Assembly (NCBI RefSeq): GCF_910591885.1
Contig: NC_063276.1
Coordinates: 9,610,001 to 9,674,000 of the forward strand
Length of the DNA stretch: 64,000 nt
Reading direction: 5' to 3'
Source of the DNA: Bombus terrestris
Lineage: Eukaryota > Arthropoda > Insecta > Hymenoptera > Apidae
Positions within the stretch are counted from its first letter, which is position 1. Every line of letters starts with the position of its first letter. The notes under the pieces are model-generated. The model did no database searches. It was given only the letters and a program-made list of their open reading frames with translations, and had not been told where the DNA came from. This document shows, one piece after another, positions 27,430 to 42,000 of this stretch. The position numbers and the translations under genes were made by a program.

Positions 27430-30400
27430 TTTAAATTAAATAAAATAATTAAGGAATAACAAACTATTTTACCTCGTAAGAAGGTGAGAAAACTATTTTG
27501 TTTATTTTTGAGAAAGTAGAATATCGTGCTTTTTAAATAAACTGTGTCTCCGCTTTAATAAGATCAAAGTTATCGTGTTTATTTATAAAAATAAAATATA
27601 TATATTGCTATAATTCGCTTCTTTTTCTATATATAATCGACAAGAATTATATGGAAATTATTATTACTTAAAGTTTAAAAATTAAATATATTGTTAATTA
27701 ATTTCTTCCTTTTCTATACATACATAATGCGGAGAAGTGATATAAAGATGTGGAAAACACAGGACTTATAGCACAGATTTAGATTTATAGTCAAAATTCT
27801 TACCCGAGGGTGTCAGTAAAAAGATCTATCAACGTAAGCACGAGCAATCGTCGCAAAATTGCCGTCTCGACGAAAAGACCGCGGCAAATACCCCGAAAGA
27901 AAGACTGGTTGGAGTCGAAGGATGAATTGGAAGCGTAAGGGTAGCTTGTCACGCGATTGTCTCCCTTTCAGGAACGTCTTTAAAGGCACCGATCATGCGA
28001 GTATCACGGAAACGTGAAGGTGTTTCATGTCGACTCGCATTACGTCTTTTCAATCACGTAAATGGATTTCCGTTATCTGTCTTCGTCGATAAAAGGCTAT
28101 ACTCCGATAATACATAGAAAAGTGATAACGTGAACGGGATCTTATCAAATTATCGAGACTCTTTGAAACCCTTCGTAAAGTTAAATCACTTATTGGATAG
28201 TAGAATTTCTCGGAACTTCGATGCATTCAACTGTTTTACGTTTCTTAGAAGAAGAACATTTTTATACTTAAAAGGTTCCATATAAACTAAATAATATTAT
28301 TTTTACTTTTTGTTAACTAACAGAATATTGAAGAATATTTATTAGAATACGTTTAGGGGCACAAGGAATTAAAAAATAAAAATAGCTGCGTTATAAAATT
28401 TCTAAGATAAACAAGATATTATACGGCACAATAAGTAGAATAGGTAAGTATATAGCCAGACTAGTTAAATGACGCAAGGGTAGAGCAGAGGCGCGAGAAA
28501 TTAAAACTAATAAAAGTGTGTAATGCATTAAGTACAATAAATATAAATCATGCTGAGGTATACGATGTAATATAAGCAACAAGAGATCAAATACGCTACT
28601 TTCAGGAATAAAAAATAAAAAACGTATATATAATACACAACATAGCCTATACCGAGTAACAAGTAGTATAGGAAAGTGTTTGATCCGACAAACAATAGAA
28701 CTAAGTTCAGGAATTTTATTACGTTCTTACATATTTTTACATAACGTAACACAAATTGATATTTTTTAATAATTTAATAATATAATTAGTAAAAAATTCA
28801 GAAAAATACTATAATGCAATATGTAAATCAAAATTAAAGCAATACGCAAAGTAATAAAATAGTGATATAAATAATATAATGTAAATGATATTTTAATAAA
28901 ACAAACAGCATAAGAATTATTATAGATCCATATGTAGATCAGAATAAAATTCAAATCCCTCATGCAGATAAAAATTTTGCAAACAAGAAAATAGAAAATA
29001 AAAAATTAATATTCTTTAATAATTATAATTCGTACTTGTACAAATATAACATAAAGAAGATTGTGTATATTTTAATAAAACGGGCAATTTAAAAAAATAG
29101 TTTATATATCTTTCTTGTTTAGTCCGACAAAAGTTGACACTTTCTAATAACAATTCACGCTCGTCCAATCTCTCCAACATAAACGAAAAATTCACACATG
29201 TTAATTAAGGGAAATTTTAATTAGCATTTCGAGGCCGATATGTAGAACAACAAGTAGTATAAGAGCGTAATCGATCAAACATTAAACGATATTTTCTTGT
29301 AAAAAGTATCGTATTATTCCAGTTTTTTATGATGTAAAAAACAAGTAAGATTTGTAGCGTGACCTCGCACGAGGTTCGAGTAATGAACGCCATTGCAAAA
29401 TTGCTGCATACTGCAGCGAGCGAGAAGAAAATTGAGGCGAGAACTCGCCTTTCGGTATGACAGCTGACGAATGTGCACGAGTGACCCGTCCACGATATAT
29501 TTTTGCAACTTCCATTTACAATCGTGGGAAACGGCATCCCGTTGCAAGTCGTAGGTTTTGTAGCCCACGGGCGAGAACAACGAATCCCCTGGCTTGTTTC
29601 GTTGTACGCTCGGTCTCGAACATCGTTTAAGCTCTTTGTTCGAACGATAAACCGCCCGCGAATAAATCGATGGATTTGCCTCGACGGACGTATATTGTGT
29701 GTAGAACGAACATTTCTACCCTTTTGCTATCCTTTACGGCTATATAAAAGAAAATATACTTTCAAGGGCCTCTCAGGGGAATTTTATTAGAGGGGTTGCA
29801 GACTATACGGCTTGCGAAATTTGTAGAATTATGAAGGAAAAAAGAATAAACGAGATGAAAATGGATTTTTTTTCAAACAATGAATTAGCATTTGAAGTGC
29901 AAAAACATTTTTAATCTTTGAATTTTTGGAGAATTCTATAGATTCTTCCAAATCAATGAACTGGTATGTTTAATGCGAAAATATTTTTAATCCTTCAATA
30001 TCTCTGAAGACTTTTTGATCGGAGATCTAAATATGTTGGTGGATGATAGGAAAAGTAAAAGTGCTATAAAAAAAAGTTAAAACACTTGCTCTTTCGTAAG
30101 AAAATAATATATCAACACAACATTGGACCTGAGTGAATTAAACAATTTTCCTTATAAAATTCAGTTTATGAAATCACAAATATGGTATTTAATAAAATCT
30201 CTGTCCTATGATATAGTAATTATAGTTTTTATATTTTTCAATTTTTAAACAAACATATATAACATATATATTATATATTATAATTTCAACTTCCAACAAT
30301 CACAGTCTCTTTTTTTCTCCGAGCTGTAATAATTTCAGACAGAATAAACTGATCAGCAATCGCCACATCTTTCGAGGTACATTATCTCGACAGTTAACTC

Positions 30401-33400
30401 TCTATTTGGAGTGCCCAATACATACAAGCTGCTATTTCAAAAGGGAAACAATGGTCCACCCACCCTGTTCACCATAAAATTTCATCACCAACGACTAATC
30501 TTCTTTTCGACCAAGATAAAAATTACTGTCGACCGCAGGAACGCTTTCCTCAATCTTATTTATTTACGTTCCTTTTGTTTCTCGAAATAAATGTTTATCA
30601 CCAGAAAGATTTGCAAATTCAATAATGAACAAAAGAATGTTTAAGAAATAGTTGATACGAAATGATATAATAATTGAGCAATGGACAGATATAATATACA
30701 GTAAAGTGAAAAGAAAAAGTGACTACTAATATTCATCATACACAAATTACAACAAAATTGTCTTAATTTCAATTATTCAAATATAAAGTACGAAGTTATT
30801 TCATTTAATAGCTAGATGATAATATAATAAAAAAACTGTTATTAAATTAAACTAAGGCATAATTATTTTAAGGCAACGTCTAGCTAAATGAAATAATATA
30901 TTGCTTGATGTATTCTAAAAATTTGCATATATTTTATTTATATAATATCCACGTCTGATATCAAAGTATTTCCACAAATATTTATTCTTTCCCTTGACCA
31001 CCTCGATACATTTCCCCCGAGATCAATTTTTCACCATAAAACAAACTCACATCTTCTTTCTTTCTTCCATCCAAACCACCAGAAGAATATCTCTTCCCGC
31101 AAATCCAGTAATAAACTCGACACATTGCACTCTCAAACCTCGTATCAATGATCACCACTTAATAGCCCCTATCATACACTTCCATTTTACCTTTCAGACT
31201 TATCCTAAACTTCCTGCCCCCTCCACCTTCCACCAAGAATCTTCCAGAAATTCTTGAAACTCGATCGCAACATAGACACAACCGGTCTTCCAAACTAAAA
31301 AGACCGCAATCGATTGTCCGTCAGCCAATAAATTCTTTTTCCTATCTCCAGCTCTCTTTCCGTCATATTTCGAACGCGTCTCGTCGACAATTTTCTATAT
31401 AACCGTATATACTATCGGCTAAAGTTTCGAATCACTGCATACATACATGTATATGTTTCGTAAGATTTCCAAATTTAGAAAGACGTCAGTTTAGAAGTTA
31501 CTTTAAAATCTTACTTTAGGTACGTAGAAAATTATTATCGATGTTTGTGACATTAACTTCGACTGAATAACGTAGTTAGAGTGTAATAATTCGAAACGAT
31601 ATTAGTTTGAAATTCACTTACTTTGCTTGAATGCTTTTTAATTGAAAATTTATTTAAAAAAAAATTACGGAAACGAAATGAATGATAAAATGAACGATAA
31701 CTTTGTATCTTTGAATTTCGTAGAAATCCACCAGAATCAACAACACACTTATGAATACTAGTAAATGTGTGTAACTGATAAAACCATTTCGATATTTTTG
31801 ACCAGTATTGTATGAGAGGATTGGACTGCAAAGACACGAAACACGTGAGACGCGAGCCGATATTTGGCTTAGTGACAAACCCCAATCTCCGGCTGTTCTC
31901 TCGAAAAACACACCACTGTCGCTGCTACCGTAGCTGCCACACCCTCTTTTTCTCACCGCACGCCGTATCTTTTTCTCTTTTTCTTCTTCCCGCCAGGGTT
32001 ACCGGGACTGTTTTCTTAAATGGCGAGTGGAACGATAAGAAGAAAAGGACCATTTGATGAATCGACGCAGAACTATGTCCAGCATACATAAACTCCCACG
32101 GGTGTGGTACCGCAGTAGGAGAATGTGAACGATGCCCTACAACCAGGCCAGAATGCCGAGGAAAGCAAACCCTTCGTGCCGCTTGGAAACACTTGGAAGT
32201 GATTACAGAAGAGAGAAGTCTCTTGTTGGTGGCTATACGACGTGGATACTCGAGAAGCCAGTTCGCTGACGCGAATTGCTCTTAGTAATGGGGATGTGCC
32301 AGCTGCAATTGAATAGAGATAATAGAGTCTGGTACAAAATGATAACCCCATATTTCTGCACCTTTTTGGATGTATATGCAAAGATATGTATATTTTGCAT
32401 GCACTGTGCATTTCATTATATGCAAACATACTGAAAATTGATTCCATGGAACATGGTTCACGAAAGTTATGGAAAGAAGATGTGCTATAAGATTAGGAGT
32501 TTCGTTTGGGAAATTTGTTGTGGTATCTTTATTGCGATTTAGCATAATTTATTAGATAGTTGGACAAAGACAGAGTTACAAAAAATCTTGGAATTTATGA
32601 AAATTTGTATAATGAAATTGTACTATTTGAATACAATTGAATTTGTCCCCAATTTCATGTTATGTAAAATTGGACTACTTAAATACACTGTTCGATTCTA
32701 GATTAAAATTAAATAAAATCTAAATACATCGTTAAGTTTCATAATAAAATAGCAATGTTATTACTAAATTTGGTTCGATGACAATTTGAGTTTGATAATT
32801 CAAATACATAATCTCACCAAAAATTCTTGTCTTAGGAAAAGACTTCTAAATCACGAAATAATCCATCATGAAGAATGGATTATATAATATAAGAATTTAT
32901 TGCAATTTTCATACGATTAAACGTTCTATTACAATTTTTGTCATCGATCATGTTCCGTCTTTACGATAGTTACCAGACATACTTAAGCACCAATCGCAAT
33001 GCAGAGACCTGCTCATCTCGAGCACGTATGTGCTCTAACAATATCTTTTGTACTATTGATGATGAATGATTGTATCGTGCGTGACATTTGTTAAATGTCC
33101 AAAGTATTCACATCTTGCATCATTCCCATAACCCATGTTTCATGATAACCAACTATATTTTGATCGACGTCCGATTAAGTACCTCTTTTTCGTTAATATC
33201 TACGTTATTGTACGATACGCTTGAATACGTTCCCCGTGATTGATAGTGAATATCGATGTTCTGCTCATCAGATTGGACGTCAATTCAACACCTAAATATG
33301 ACGCGTAAATAATGTACGTTTCACTGCTTGAGTAATTAATTCTTTTTAAATCTGTAAATTGCACGATCCACGATAAATATTAATGAAACAAAAATACATT

Positions 33401-35440
33401 GTCTTTGAATATTTCTCAGACTTCGCTATAGTGGTTAGACAAATTGAAGATTAATTGAAAAAGTATAAAGTATGTAAGGGAACACAGATTAATGATCAAA
33501 AGCATAGGTAAGTTAATATCATACGAACCTCACTTTTGTAATTACATTATTATCTATACTCTGTTACCATTATTATAGCCTACATCACCAAATTCATGTA
33601 CCAAACTTCCTCCAACATATGCATTACAAAATCCACCTAAACGTATCTTCAAGTGTCCCTGGCCGAACCAGTTTTCACCAAAATTTACACAACGTTCGGT
33701 ACAGTCGGGATGGTATTGTGTAAGGTCGGTGAGTTAGAAAGGGTAAACCACGCTGTCCCGCGAGGTACATATTGTCAGTTTCAGCCTTGGCACTCGCTAC
33801 TTGTAGACTCTGTAATTTCCGACTGCCACTCGACCCGCTCTTATTTCCCGTCACGTTCGTTCACCGCGTCGCTTTTCTCACTGGCCCACGTTGGTGCTTC
33901 AGGTGTAATGCAGCCGAGAAACAGATAATTATCCCCTTGGCTCCCTTTACCCCGAAAGAATCGGCACTCGACTCGCCTCGAGCATCCAACCAGTCGTTTT
34001 TCCGTCTCCGATATCGACCACACGCTTAAAAACGCTTAAAATCACCATCAACAAAATGGTAAATGGTTCTCGTTTCGAGTTGTTCTATGACAATCATCCT
34101 ACGCTTCAGAAGCTGCAACGTGGTTCAAATTAACAATTCTCGACAGTTGATTTTAAGTAATTTTTCATTTTTCCCACATTTTTCTATAAATATTCCTTTG
34201 CTTAAAGAGATCAAAGTAACATATAGATATTTTAGAAACGTGAAACAATATTCAAGAATTTTTTAGAATTTTTTAAATCACGAAAGCCTGGAAAAGACCT
34301 GCATGAACTTAAAGGACGACCCAGTATGCAAATGATGTCAGTAAAAATAAGCTTGCAGGCGGAGGGTTAATTGTTTTGGATTAGAACGGAGAACAATTTT
34401 GTGTTAAGCTCGAAGTAATTTGATTTGAAAGAGATGATTTGCTAAAAATGAATTGAGTTTGATGTAACATATCTTTTGTATACTATACTATCTCAGAATA
34501 ATTTTTCTTATATATCAGAATTGATAAAAATGGTATTTGAATTGTTCATGTATTCTACAATATAAAATCTGATCACTATATTTATAATTTGTATCTATAA
34601 TACTATCTAATCAAGTATTATCGATCTATTAAATAAAAAGACTGCTTTCAAGTGGAACAACATTAATCTAAAAGTACTTGCAATAAAAGAGAAATATTAT
34701 ATATTATGTTATATATATGATTAAAATTGTTATATATTAGTAAAACAATGTATTTAATACGGAGAAACAAAACGTAATTCGAAAAATGATTAATGAAATT
34801 AATTTAGAAAAATTTCATGGGTAAAATTCTGTGATAATAAGGCCAATAGCATATGTAGCAGGATTTGCAAATAACTTTAAACGATATCTAAATTGCATTA
34901 ATTCCCTTTGCAGACGTATGGTCAGCAGATCTACAGGATTTATTGCTTTATTACATATGCGTCATCTAAATTAATCCACAAACCAATCCAAATTAATCCA
35001 AATTAATCCTATACCTTCTCTATACCAGACTAGTGAGGGTACAGAGATACAGGCACATTCCAATTTTCTTTTCAATACCAAATTCTAATATGTATAAATA
35101 ATTAAATTTTCTAATCGACCAATTGTACAATCCTAAGAAATCTCGTTCTTTAAGATCACCGTTGATTGAAATCCATAGATACAATCTATTTTATATTTAT
35201 TTCATATTTTTATACTCAGAAATAGTTATTACATCGAACATCAAACGAATCACCGAAATAGATATCTTGTATTCCGAATTATTATAAACTATTTATTCAT
35301 TTAATTAAAATGAAAATCTCTCATTCAACTCATTTATTACATTGCATCTATTTTTGTTACATTGAAAATAGATAATTGTCCAGAAATTGTGTCCAAAAAC
35401 TTCGTGAAAAAATGTTATAAAATTAAAGTATTGCAACCTC
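27430..35440. other. Long noncoding stretch
   Basis: No gene supported. AT-rich throughout except for more complex islands near 27780-28160, 29340-29790, 31790-32330 and 33640-34030. These carry short frames on both strands but no motif that I recognise. A three-copy CCAAATTAAT-like mini-repeat lies near 34985-35010. Confidence 0.45.
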
Positions 35441-35935
35441 TCCACTTGTTGGCATTTAAATTATAACTGTTCGATGGGGTCACGAACCTTGGACGACATT
35501 AACGTTCAAAGTGGAGGCTTGATTGAGAGTTCTAACATGATTGTGATTTTGTTGTATGTTTATTTTGAAGTGCTCTAGTATGGTTGTAATTTTGAAGTCT
35601 CTTAGTATGATTGTGATTTTGAAGTCGCTTTTAAAGTGTCTTTTGGAGTATCTTTTGAAGTGTGTTATTCTCGAAAAGACTGGTGCTTATATTCTAGGTG
35701 TCAATCTAGAGAATATGTTTTCGTCAACGTTTTCTTGAGATGGGAATCTATGTCCGTCCAATCATATAAATATCGAAATGCCATGGATGTCTCGCAAGTT
35801 ACGCATGATGTGCGTATCTAATCGAGAGTGCGTAGCGTAACGTCCCGTTAGTGACATCGTCCTATAGTCTATTGTCGAATTTTCAACTGGTGTAAAAGTT
35901 TATGACACATCGTTTGCTACTGAGTGGGCTCGTCA
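35441..35935. repeat. Repeat-like remnant with short tandem units
   Basis: ATGATTGTGATTTT-type units recur at 35537, 35580 and 35608, followed by GAAGT-rich sequence. Near 35899 the segment contains TTTATGACAC and CTGAGTGGGC, which are shared with the arm of the stem-loop at 23438. This suggests a decayed mobile element, but no ends, TSD or protein could be found. Confidence 0.3.
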
Positions 35936-36155
35936 AGCGCTTAAAATGTTAATTAAGTTATCGATATGGTCTGAGTTGTGAACTTTATAATATGCAATGT
36001 GGAAAAATTGTCACTTCTCAAAAATAGCAAATGTGCCGTCCGTATCGTAAACTTGGGATAATCTTATATCCTAAACATAAAGAATTCCCAAAATTAAAAT
36101 TAAAATTAATATTATGTTTCATTATAACATAGTTATTATTGAAAATATATATATA

Positions 36156-36369
36156 TTAGGTTGTCCGGAAAGTGTCTTCCTTTTACAGACCCGTCTTTTA
36201 CGACGATGCATCTTTATACAAACATGAAACCTAATCTGTCGAACGTTGTGATTTTTATTTTGATAGAACAAAATGGATCATACATAATTCGATAAAATAA
36301 TATAAAACGGAAAATGTTGTGCATCCATTATTTCCTTATAAATCGAAAGAAACTTTTCGGGCGACCTAA
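36156..36369. mobile_element. Mariner-type MITE, copy 1
   Basis: A 214-bp element starts TTAGGTTGTCCGGAAAGTGT and ends AAACTTTTCGGGCGACCTAA. These are imperfect terminal inverted repeats of about 23 bp. It is flanked by TA on both sides (36154-36155 and 36370-36371), the Tc1/mariner target. No transposase frame of useful length is present, so it is non-autonomous. The reverse complement is closely similar over its whole length to the copy at 47094-47308. Confidence 0.85.
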
Positions 36370-36371
36370 TA

Positions 36372-37439
36372 TATATGTATAATCAGTTGAAACAAAAAAG
36401 ACTTGAAAAGAACATGAAAAGCAGAATACGCGAATACAGAATAAAAATTGTTTTTCGTATTGCAAAACAGGAAAGTAAAATATATTTCTTATATGAAAAC
36501 AAGAAATATCGCAAATTTTTTCACGATACCGAAATATATAAATATTCGAACGTCGCAATCGAATGCTGCATGAAACGCAACTTTTAATTATTCAATGTAT
36601 GAAAAGCACGCGTATATGAAACATCAATGAAACTCCTGCACCAATTCGAGTGAAAAAAGTTGCATGTTTTTAGCTTATTTCATTATAAAAAGTTGCCTTT
36701 CATCGTCCGCTACAAATGAATCGCTGTGTGCGCGTTAAACATGATACAACAGTGATTGAACAATTACAAATAGACCAATTGCTCTCTGTGCATTCGCAAA
36801 GCAAAATCTCAGCGATGCAATCATCGATTCCAATGAATATCTCTCGTTTCAGTAAACCCAATGCAAAAATAAACATACCTTACTCTCTGCTTTTTTCTCG
36901 TTTGCCAATTTACTTGATTTACCTCAATCTTCTATAAAACCATGTGATTTAGAGATTATTATTATATACGTTCATGTAGCTACGTTTCATAAACTTTATT
37001 ACATTTATTTGTCGTTGTACTATTGCATTTTATTATTATTACGTTATATACTCTGCTGTAACATTATTATTATATTCTATTGTGTTAAATTGATATTAAG
37101 CAATTTATTTGTGACAATTATTGGTTTGTACATTTCAAGTGAAGTCAAATGAGATTTCAGATCAAACGATTAATTATCACTACCTTTATCATAAACGAGT
37201 AGAATATCGATTACAGGGAATTAATTTATAAAAAGAAGTAACGTAGGGCTACATATAAACATTTCGTTGCAAAATAAATAAAAATGATTAAAATGTGGTT
37301 GAATTCCTCTTGGTTTGCGAAAGTATGATGATGCAAGGTTCTGATCAAGGAATGATATGATACGATGTATCATTTTAAAAAAATGAACTTTATGACTATT
37401 ATATTTTTTGCAGTTTTATTTGAACGATTACTTTAATAC
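36372..37439. other. AT-rich noncoding stretch
   Basis: No gene or further mobile element recognised. Confidence 0.5.
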
Positions 37440-37880
37440 TCCAACATATATTTTCTTCAAATCTTAAGTCAAACTTAACCAAGTATAGAACCTATTTTAA
37501 TCGAAATTTAACCCAAACTCAATTATCTACATATATCTACAATTTCGATTAATTTAAATTCTGACTTTAATCGCAATCAATATAAATAATAATATAGCAT
37601 TATTTTAGTTATTATCTTAATATTTAAAGATCTATCAATTCAAAATCTTAATCCAACTCAACTAAAATCTAACGACTAAATTCAAATATAATTGTACAAT
37701 AGATAATTGTATATAGATTTTACATACTTAAATTCTAGTTTCAATCATAATTAATAGGACCCTTAATATGTTTGTTTTAGTTATTACCTTAATATTTAAA
37801 ACCATATTCTTCTCAAATTCAAATCTACCCTAATCTATCTTAAACAAGATCTAACCCAATTTCGAACCCAATCTACTTTA
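37440..37880. repeat. Diverged tandem repeat, period about 175 bp
   Basis: AAATTCT...TTTTAGTTATTATCTTAATATTTAAA starting at 37556 recurs at 37730 with TTTTAGTTATTACCTTAATATTTAAA, a period of 174 bp. A block of the type TTCAAATCTTAA(G/T)YCAA-CT occurs at about 37455, 37636 and 37811. So two full copies and part of a third are visible. It is AT-rich and noncoding. Confidence 0.65.
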
Positions 37881-38672
37881 TTTAACAACTCAACTGCATT
37901 GATTAAATCTCTTCCACGCCCTTAAAGAAAATTAATTCCAATTAATTATTAGTGATTTATATACCCTCATAATTGGAACCTGTTAGGTTGCTCTCATATA
38001 AATAAGATAACGAGTTTGCCAGGCTGTCGTGTCTCTGCAAATGAGAAATGTTGATCCTCGAAATCCTCGTTGATCCGACGAAACGTCATCAGCAGATTAA
38101 TTCCTCGAGCTCCTTTATCGCGTTCAACATTGATCCTTACTTTTGTCGCTCCTTTCATTATTCTTTTTCTTTTTTGTTCAAACAGAAAACAGGACGTTAA
38201 GAACGATTCGGCGAAGCGCGTTGATAGGGAGATGCGAAAAGGTTGGTAAGCGCGTGCTGGCACGTTTAAATGAAAAAGAAGGAAAAAGGGAGTTTTGCCT
38301 TTTGCAAGGCAGAAAACAAAAAACTGATGAAAAAGGAATTAACAGCTTTTCGGAGCTCGAATATCGCGCACTCAGAGTTTCATTAAAAGTTGACGACCAA
38401 GCACAGAATGTATATTATGAAACATTGAGACATTCAATTTACAACCGTGCTGGGTATACAATTGAGGAGGAATCTCATTGTGTTGAGAATTAATCGAATT
38501 CTTTATCAAAAAGGATTTTTATCCGTTGAAAGAAAGGAAGCCTCGTTTAGATCAGAATCGAGATTAGAGGTTTAAAGTAATTTTAAATTCAATTCGCCTG
38601 ACATCAGCTGAATATTTAATGGAAAATGATATTCTCAACCTAAAATGTTCCTTTTTTCATTATTCACAATCG
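37881..38672. other. AT-rich noncoding stretch
   Basis: No gene supported. Open frames of 89 and 116 codons overlap on opposite strands near 37994-38493, without recognisable motifs. Confidence 0.4.
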
Positions 38673-39062
38673 TATTAATCGCGCAACACATCTGCACTCC
38701 ATCCCGCGCGGCTTGACAGCCAACGGTCTACGTGCCGTCCTTCGAACCTTCCATAGGCCCAAGGACCTACTATAAAGTTGAAATCCTAACTGCATTGTTC
38801 GCATATATAAGGTTTATATGGTTTATATGGCATATATGGTTTAAATCAATCTGTTTGCCAGAAAAGACTTTCTAATTCTAGAAGTGTTTTCAGCTGGTTT
38901 TTTAGAAGGGTCCTTAGGTTTATTACGCGATCTTAAGAATTACGGAGAAAGCGGGTAAGTGCTTTAAACGCAAAATGGAAATTATAATCGTAACGGGAAT
39001 TTACGACTCCTGTTAACGTGTTTCTTCGCGATTGCGTCTCCCCGCGATTGGTCGAATTTACA
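38673..39062 (+). mobile_element. Relic solo LTR related to the BEL/Pao element
   Basis: On the plus strand this segment follows the order of the BEL LTR read in sense. It shows AACA-ATCTGCA...CCAGC-CGCG near 38684, the GGCCCAAGGACC block near 38757, GCTGGTTTTTTAGAAGGGTCC near 38892, AATTACGGAGAAAGCG near 38937, CGTAACGGGAATTTACGACT near 38990 and CGTCTCCCCGCGAT near 39035. It ends in CA at 39062. The middle is deleted relative to the 940-bp LTR at 50728-51667. No convincing target-site duplication remains. The start coordinate is estimated from the alignment. Confidence 0.75.
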
Positions 39063-42000
39063 GAGTATCTTGTTGTAATATAACTACTTTTGTGATATAT
39101 TTTGAAATATAAATGTTGTATATACTTTGAAAGAAATTAATAAAATAAAAATCTTTTTAACGATTCCGTGTCTCCTTAAACTGGTGCAGCAGTGGGTACA
39201 AAACATTTATGTCAGTTTCATTTGGAAAGATTGATGAACCTATCAGTGCGCTGCCATTTGTATTTCCGAACATTTCACCAAACTCTATTTATTCGCGATC
39301 AACGTAGCAACCGGATATTTTGCATAATTTATTTGATAGTTTAGAATTCGATGACGTTTTCGTGATAATTTTCGTTATTGGGTCACTGTAACATAATGAC
39401 GGATGAAATAAATCTTGTTTGCTTTTGACTTTAGTCTTTCATTTTCATAATACCCGTATAGTTATTTATTATACAATTATGAAGTGTGTTTTTTCAGAAA
39501 ATTTGCATGTTTATTAAATGGTTGTGATTTTTTAATAAATAAATCAATTAATCTTTTCTGTTTTCAAAGCCACTTAGAAAAATTTAAATTAAACTTTTGA
39601 ATGTAACAAATTATTTCTCTTTTCAATTATGTCATAATAAAATTCTCCACTTTAACAAGATAACATAAAAATCAAGCATTAAGAAGGGAAGAAATTTCAA
39701 ACATGATCAGTTTCCTCTCGCGTAATACAGAAATTGTAAATTTCAAAACGTTAACCTCGGAAACATTATTCGTAGAATATTTGGTGCAATCGTCGCCCGA
39801 AGGTGGTTCCACAATTTGCTAAAAGCCCGTACCGACGTTAAAAAGCTCTCAACCTATTCGACCAATCTTTCTCCATCCTCTGCTATTTACAACTCTCGAA
39901 ATTGATATCGAAGCAAACGAAGAAATCCTCGAAAAATTGGAAATGTTGAAAGAAACGACGGAAAAAAAGAAACGACGATAAATTCATAAAACAAAAATCA
40001 AACAATTGCACAAGTTGTTTCGATAAAATTTTAATTTGTACGTTCTCTACGCCACACTACTTCCGTAGAACTCTCGAAATTTTACAGTCTAGAATATCGT
40101 AGCAATTAGAGCGACCGGTCAAAATCTCTTCAACTGAAACGTAAAAATGAACTTTCGGTGGTTTGTTTCTTGGTTCTTTTGTTCGTCACTCTCGACACTC
40201 TCGATAAATGTGGAATTTCCGCGATTTCATGCTGAATTGGACATTTTCGTGTCGCATTCAACTTCTAACCAACTCACGGCCTTGAATTTCGAGGAGAATC
40301 ACGAACCAACTTATGGCATTGGTAAATGGATTCGAGATTAATAGATTTGATACTATTATTATTATTATTTGTTATGCTACGATGTTTGGTCCTTTGGAAA
40401 TTTTTATTTATGTTCCTAACTGGAATTTTAATTCGTGAACAGATCTGGTCTGCTTACAGATGTTAGTCTTTACATATTTCTTTGAATTTTCGAGTATCAA
40501 ATTTGTTAAAAAACGTGTCGTAGATTAAATTTGGAATAATGAAATTGCATTGGTAGTAGGAAACATAAGAGCAATTCTTCTACCGATTGTTATTATGAAT
40601 TTAAATCATTATCACCGTTAAAAGAATCAATATATTGGTCGTTGTATTATTTTAAGTGTAAGACAAAATAATCTTACATTATATTTAAAAATTCATATTT
40701 CCCACAATATAGAAAACATTTCAAAAGCCATTCCTTCATCTAAATAATAATCCAATCGGCTGTAACCGAATAAAAAAGAATATTGAAACAGAAACACCCT
40801 CATTTCCCTTAACTTCATAGAAAGAAAACAAAACCCATCCCTAACACGATCCCACCCTCGCCCCAAAAATTTCCTCACAAGTGCGCCCCATCCAAATGTC
40901 AACCTACTCTTTCCGACACTTTCGTGCCAACCTTCACCAGGCATTAATTCGCAATTTCCATCCAAAACGCGTCACGTTTGGCAGAAAATGCGACGAAGCG
41001 TCGAACGACGATTTTCACGACAGAATCGTGGCAAAACGGTTTGGGAAGGTGTTGAAATTCAAATAAATTACAGCGTGTTCCGGGTGTTAAGCGGGAAAAT
41101 TTGTCGGACGATTACCGGGAAATTCGGTTGGTTGTACGCCGCTCTATCGTGGCAGATACGTCGTATCAATTGCAACGCTGGCAGACGCATGATAGACGAT
41201 CGCATTATTGGCCCATATTTCACGACGATCGCCGCCACGAACAGCTATTGCTTCATTTTTATTGGGCACATTACAAATATGCGAGTGACGGAAAGAAAGG
41301 AGCAGCCGATATCCGATAAGGATCGCCGCGGCGCCGATAGAACGATTCTTTTATGCAAACCACGTTATCAATGCCGCGGAAACTGGTTGGTGAATATATC
41401 CGCCGGGAACCAAGTCGCACTTTTTTCACAGTTTCTCGTTGAAATCCGTTGTTACATGGTTTTAAGGAAAGAAACGGTGGAAGATTTAAATTAAGGATTT
41501 GTCGAGATGATTGAAGAAGTGTTGTAAATTACTGATCTGATATTCAATTTATAAAATTTGGTATTTGATGTCATAATACAATATAATAAGATATATAAGA
41601 CTTGTGATTATTCATTCTACCAATGCAGGATTAGCAGACAAATTATTAAAGACAGAATTATGGATCTTTTCATTATTCTGCAAGCTTTTTAATGGTCTCT
41701 GTGATGTGAATTTAGCAATTTGAATTTCTTGTGATTTATAAATGAAGTAACAGAAATATATAACATAGTCGTGAGAAGATTTACTATTAAGGATGAAAAC
41801 AGTAAATGTTTCTAACGGTCAAATTTATGTTACTTTTTAAATATAAATAAATACGATATACGAAAATTCATAATTTATCAATTTTAAGCATTCTTCTATC
41901 GATCACTTCATGCCAAGCAAATTGCCAATCAACCATATTATAACTACAAACATCTCAAGATTCACCCAACGAAACTAACTAAAACAGATGAACCACATAC

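Noticed and set aside
32056..32285. Cysteine-containing plus-strand frame opposite a 124-codon minus frame
   Set aside because: It has no upstream ATG in frame and no recognised domain. It is short enough to be chance in a GC-richer island.
40988..41494. 168-codon plus-strand frame
   Set aside because: It has an irregular composition with no motif, signal or splice context, and overlapping frames are also open.
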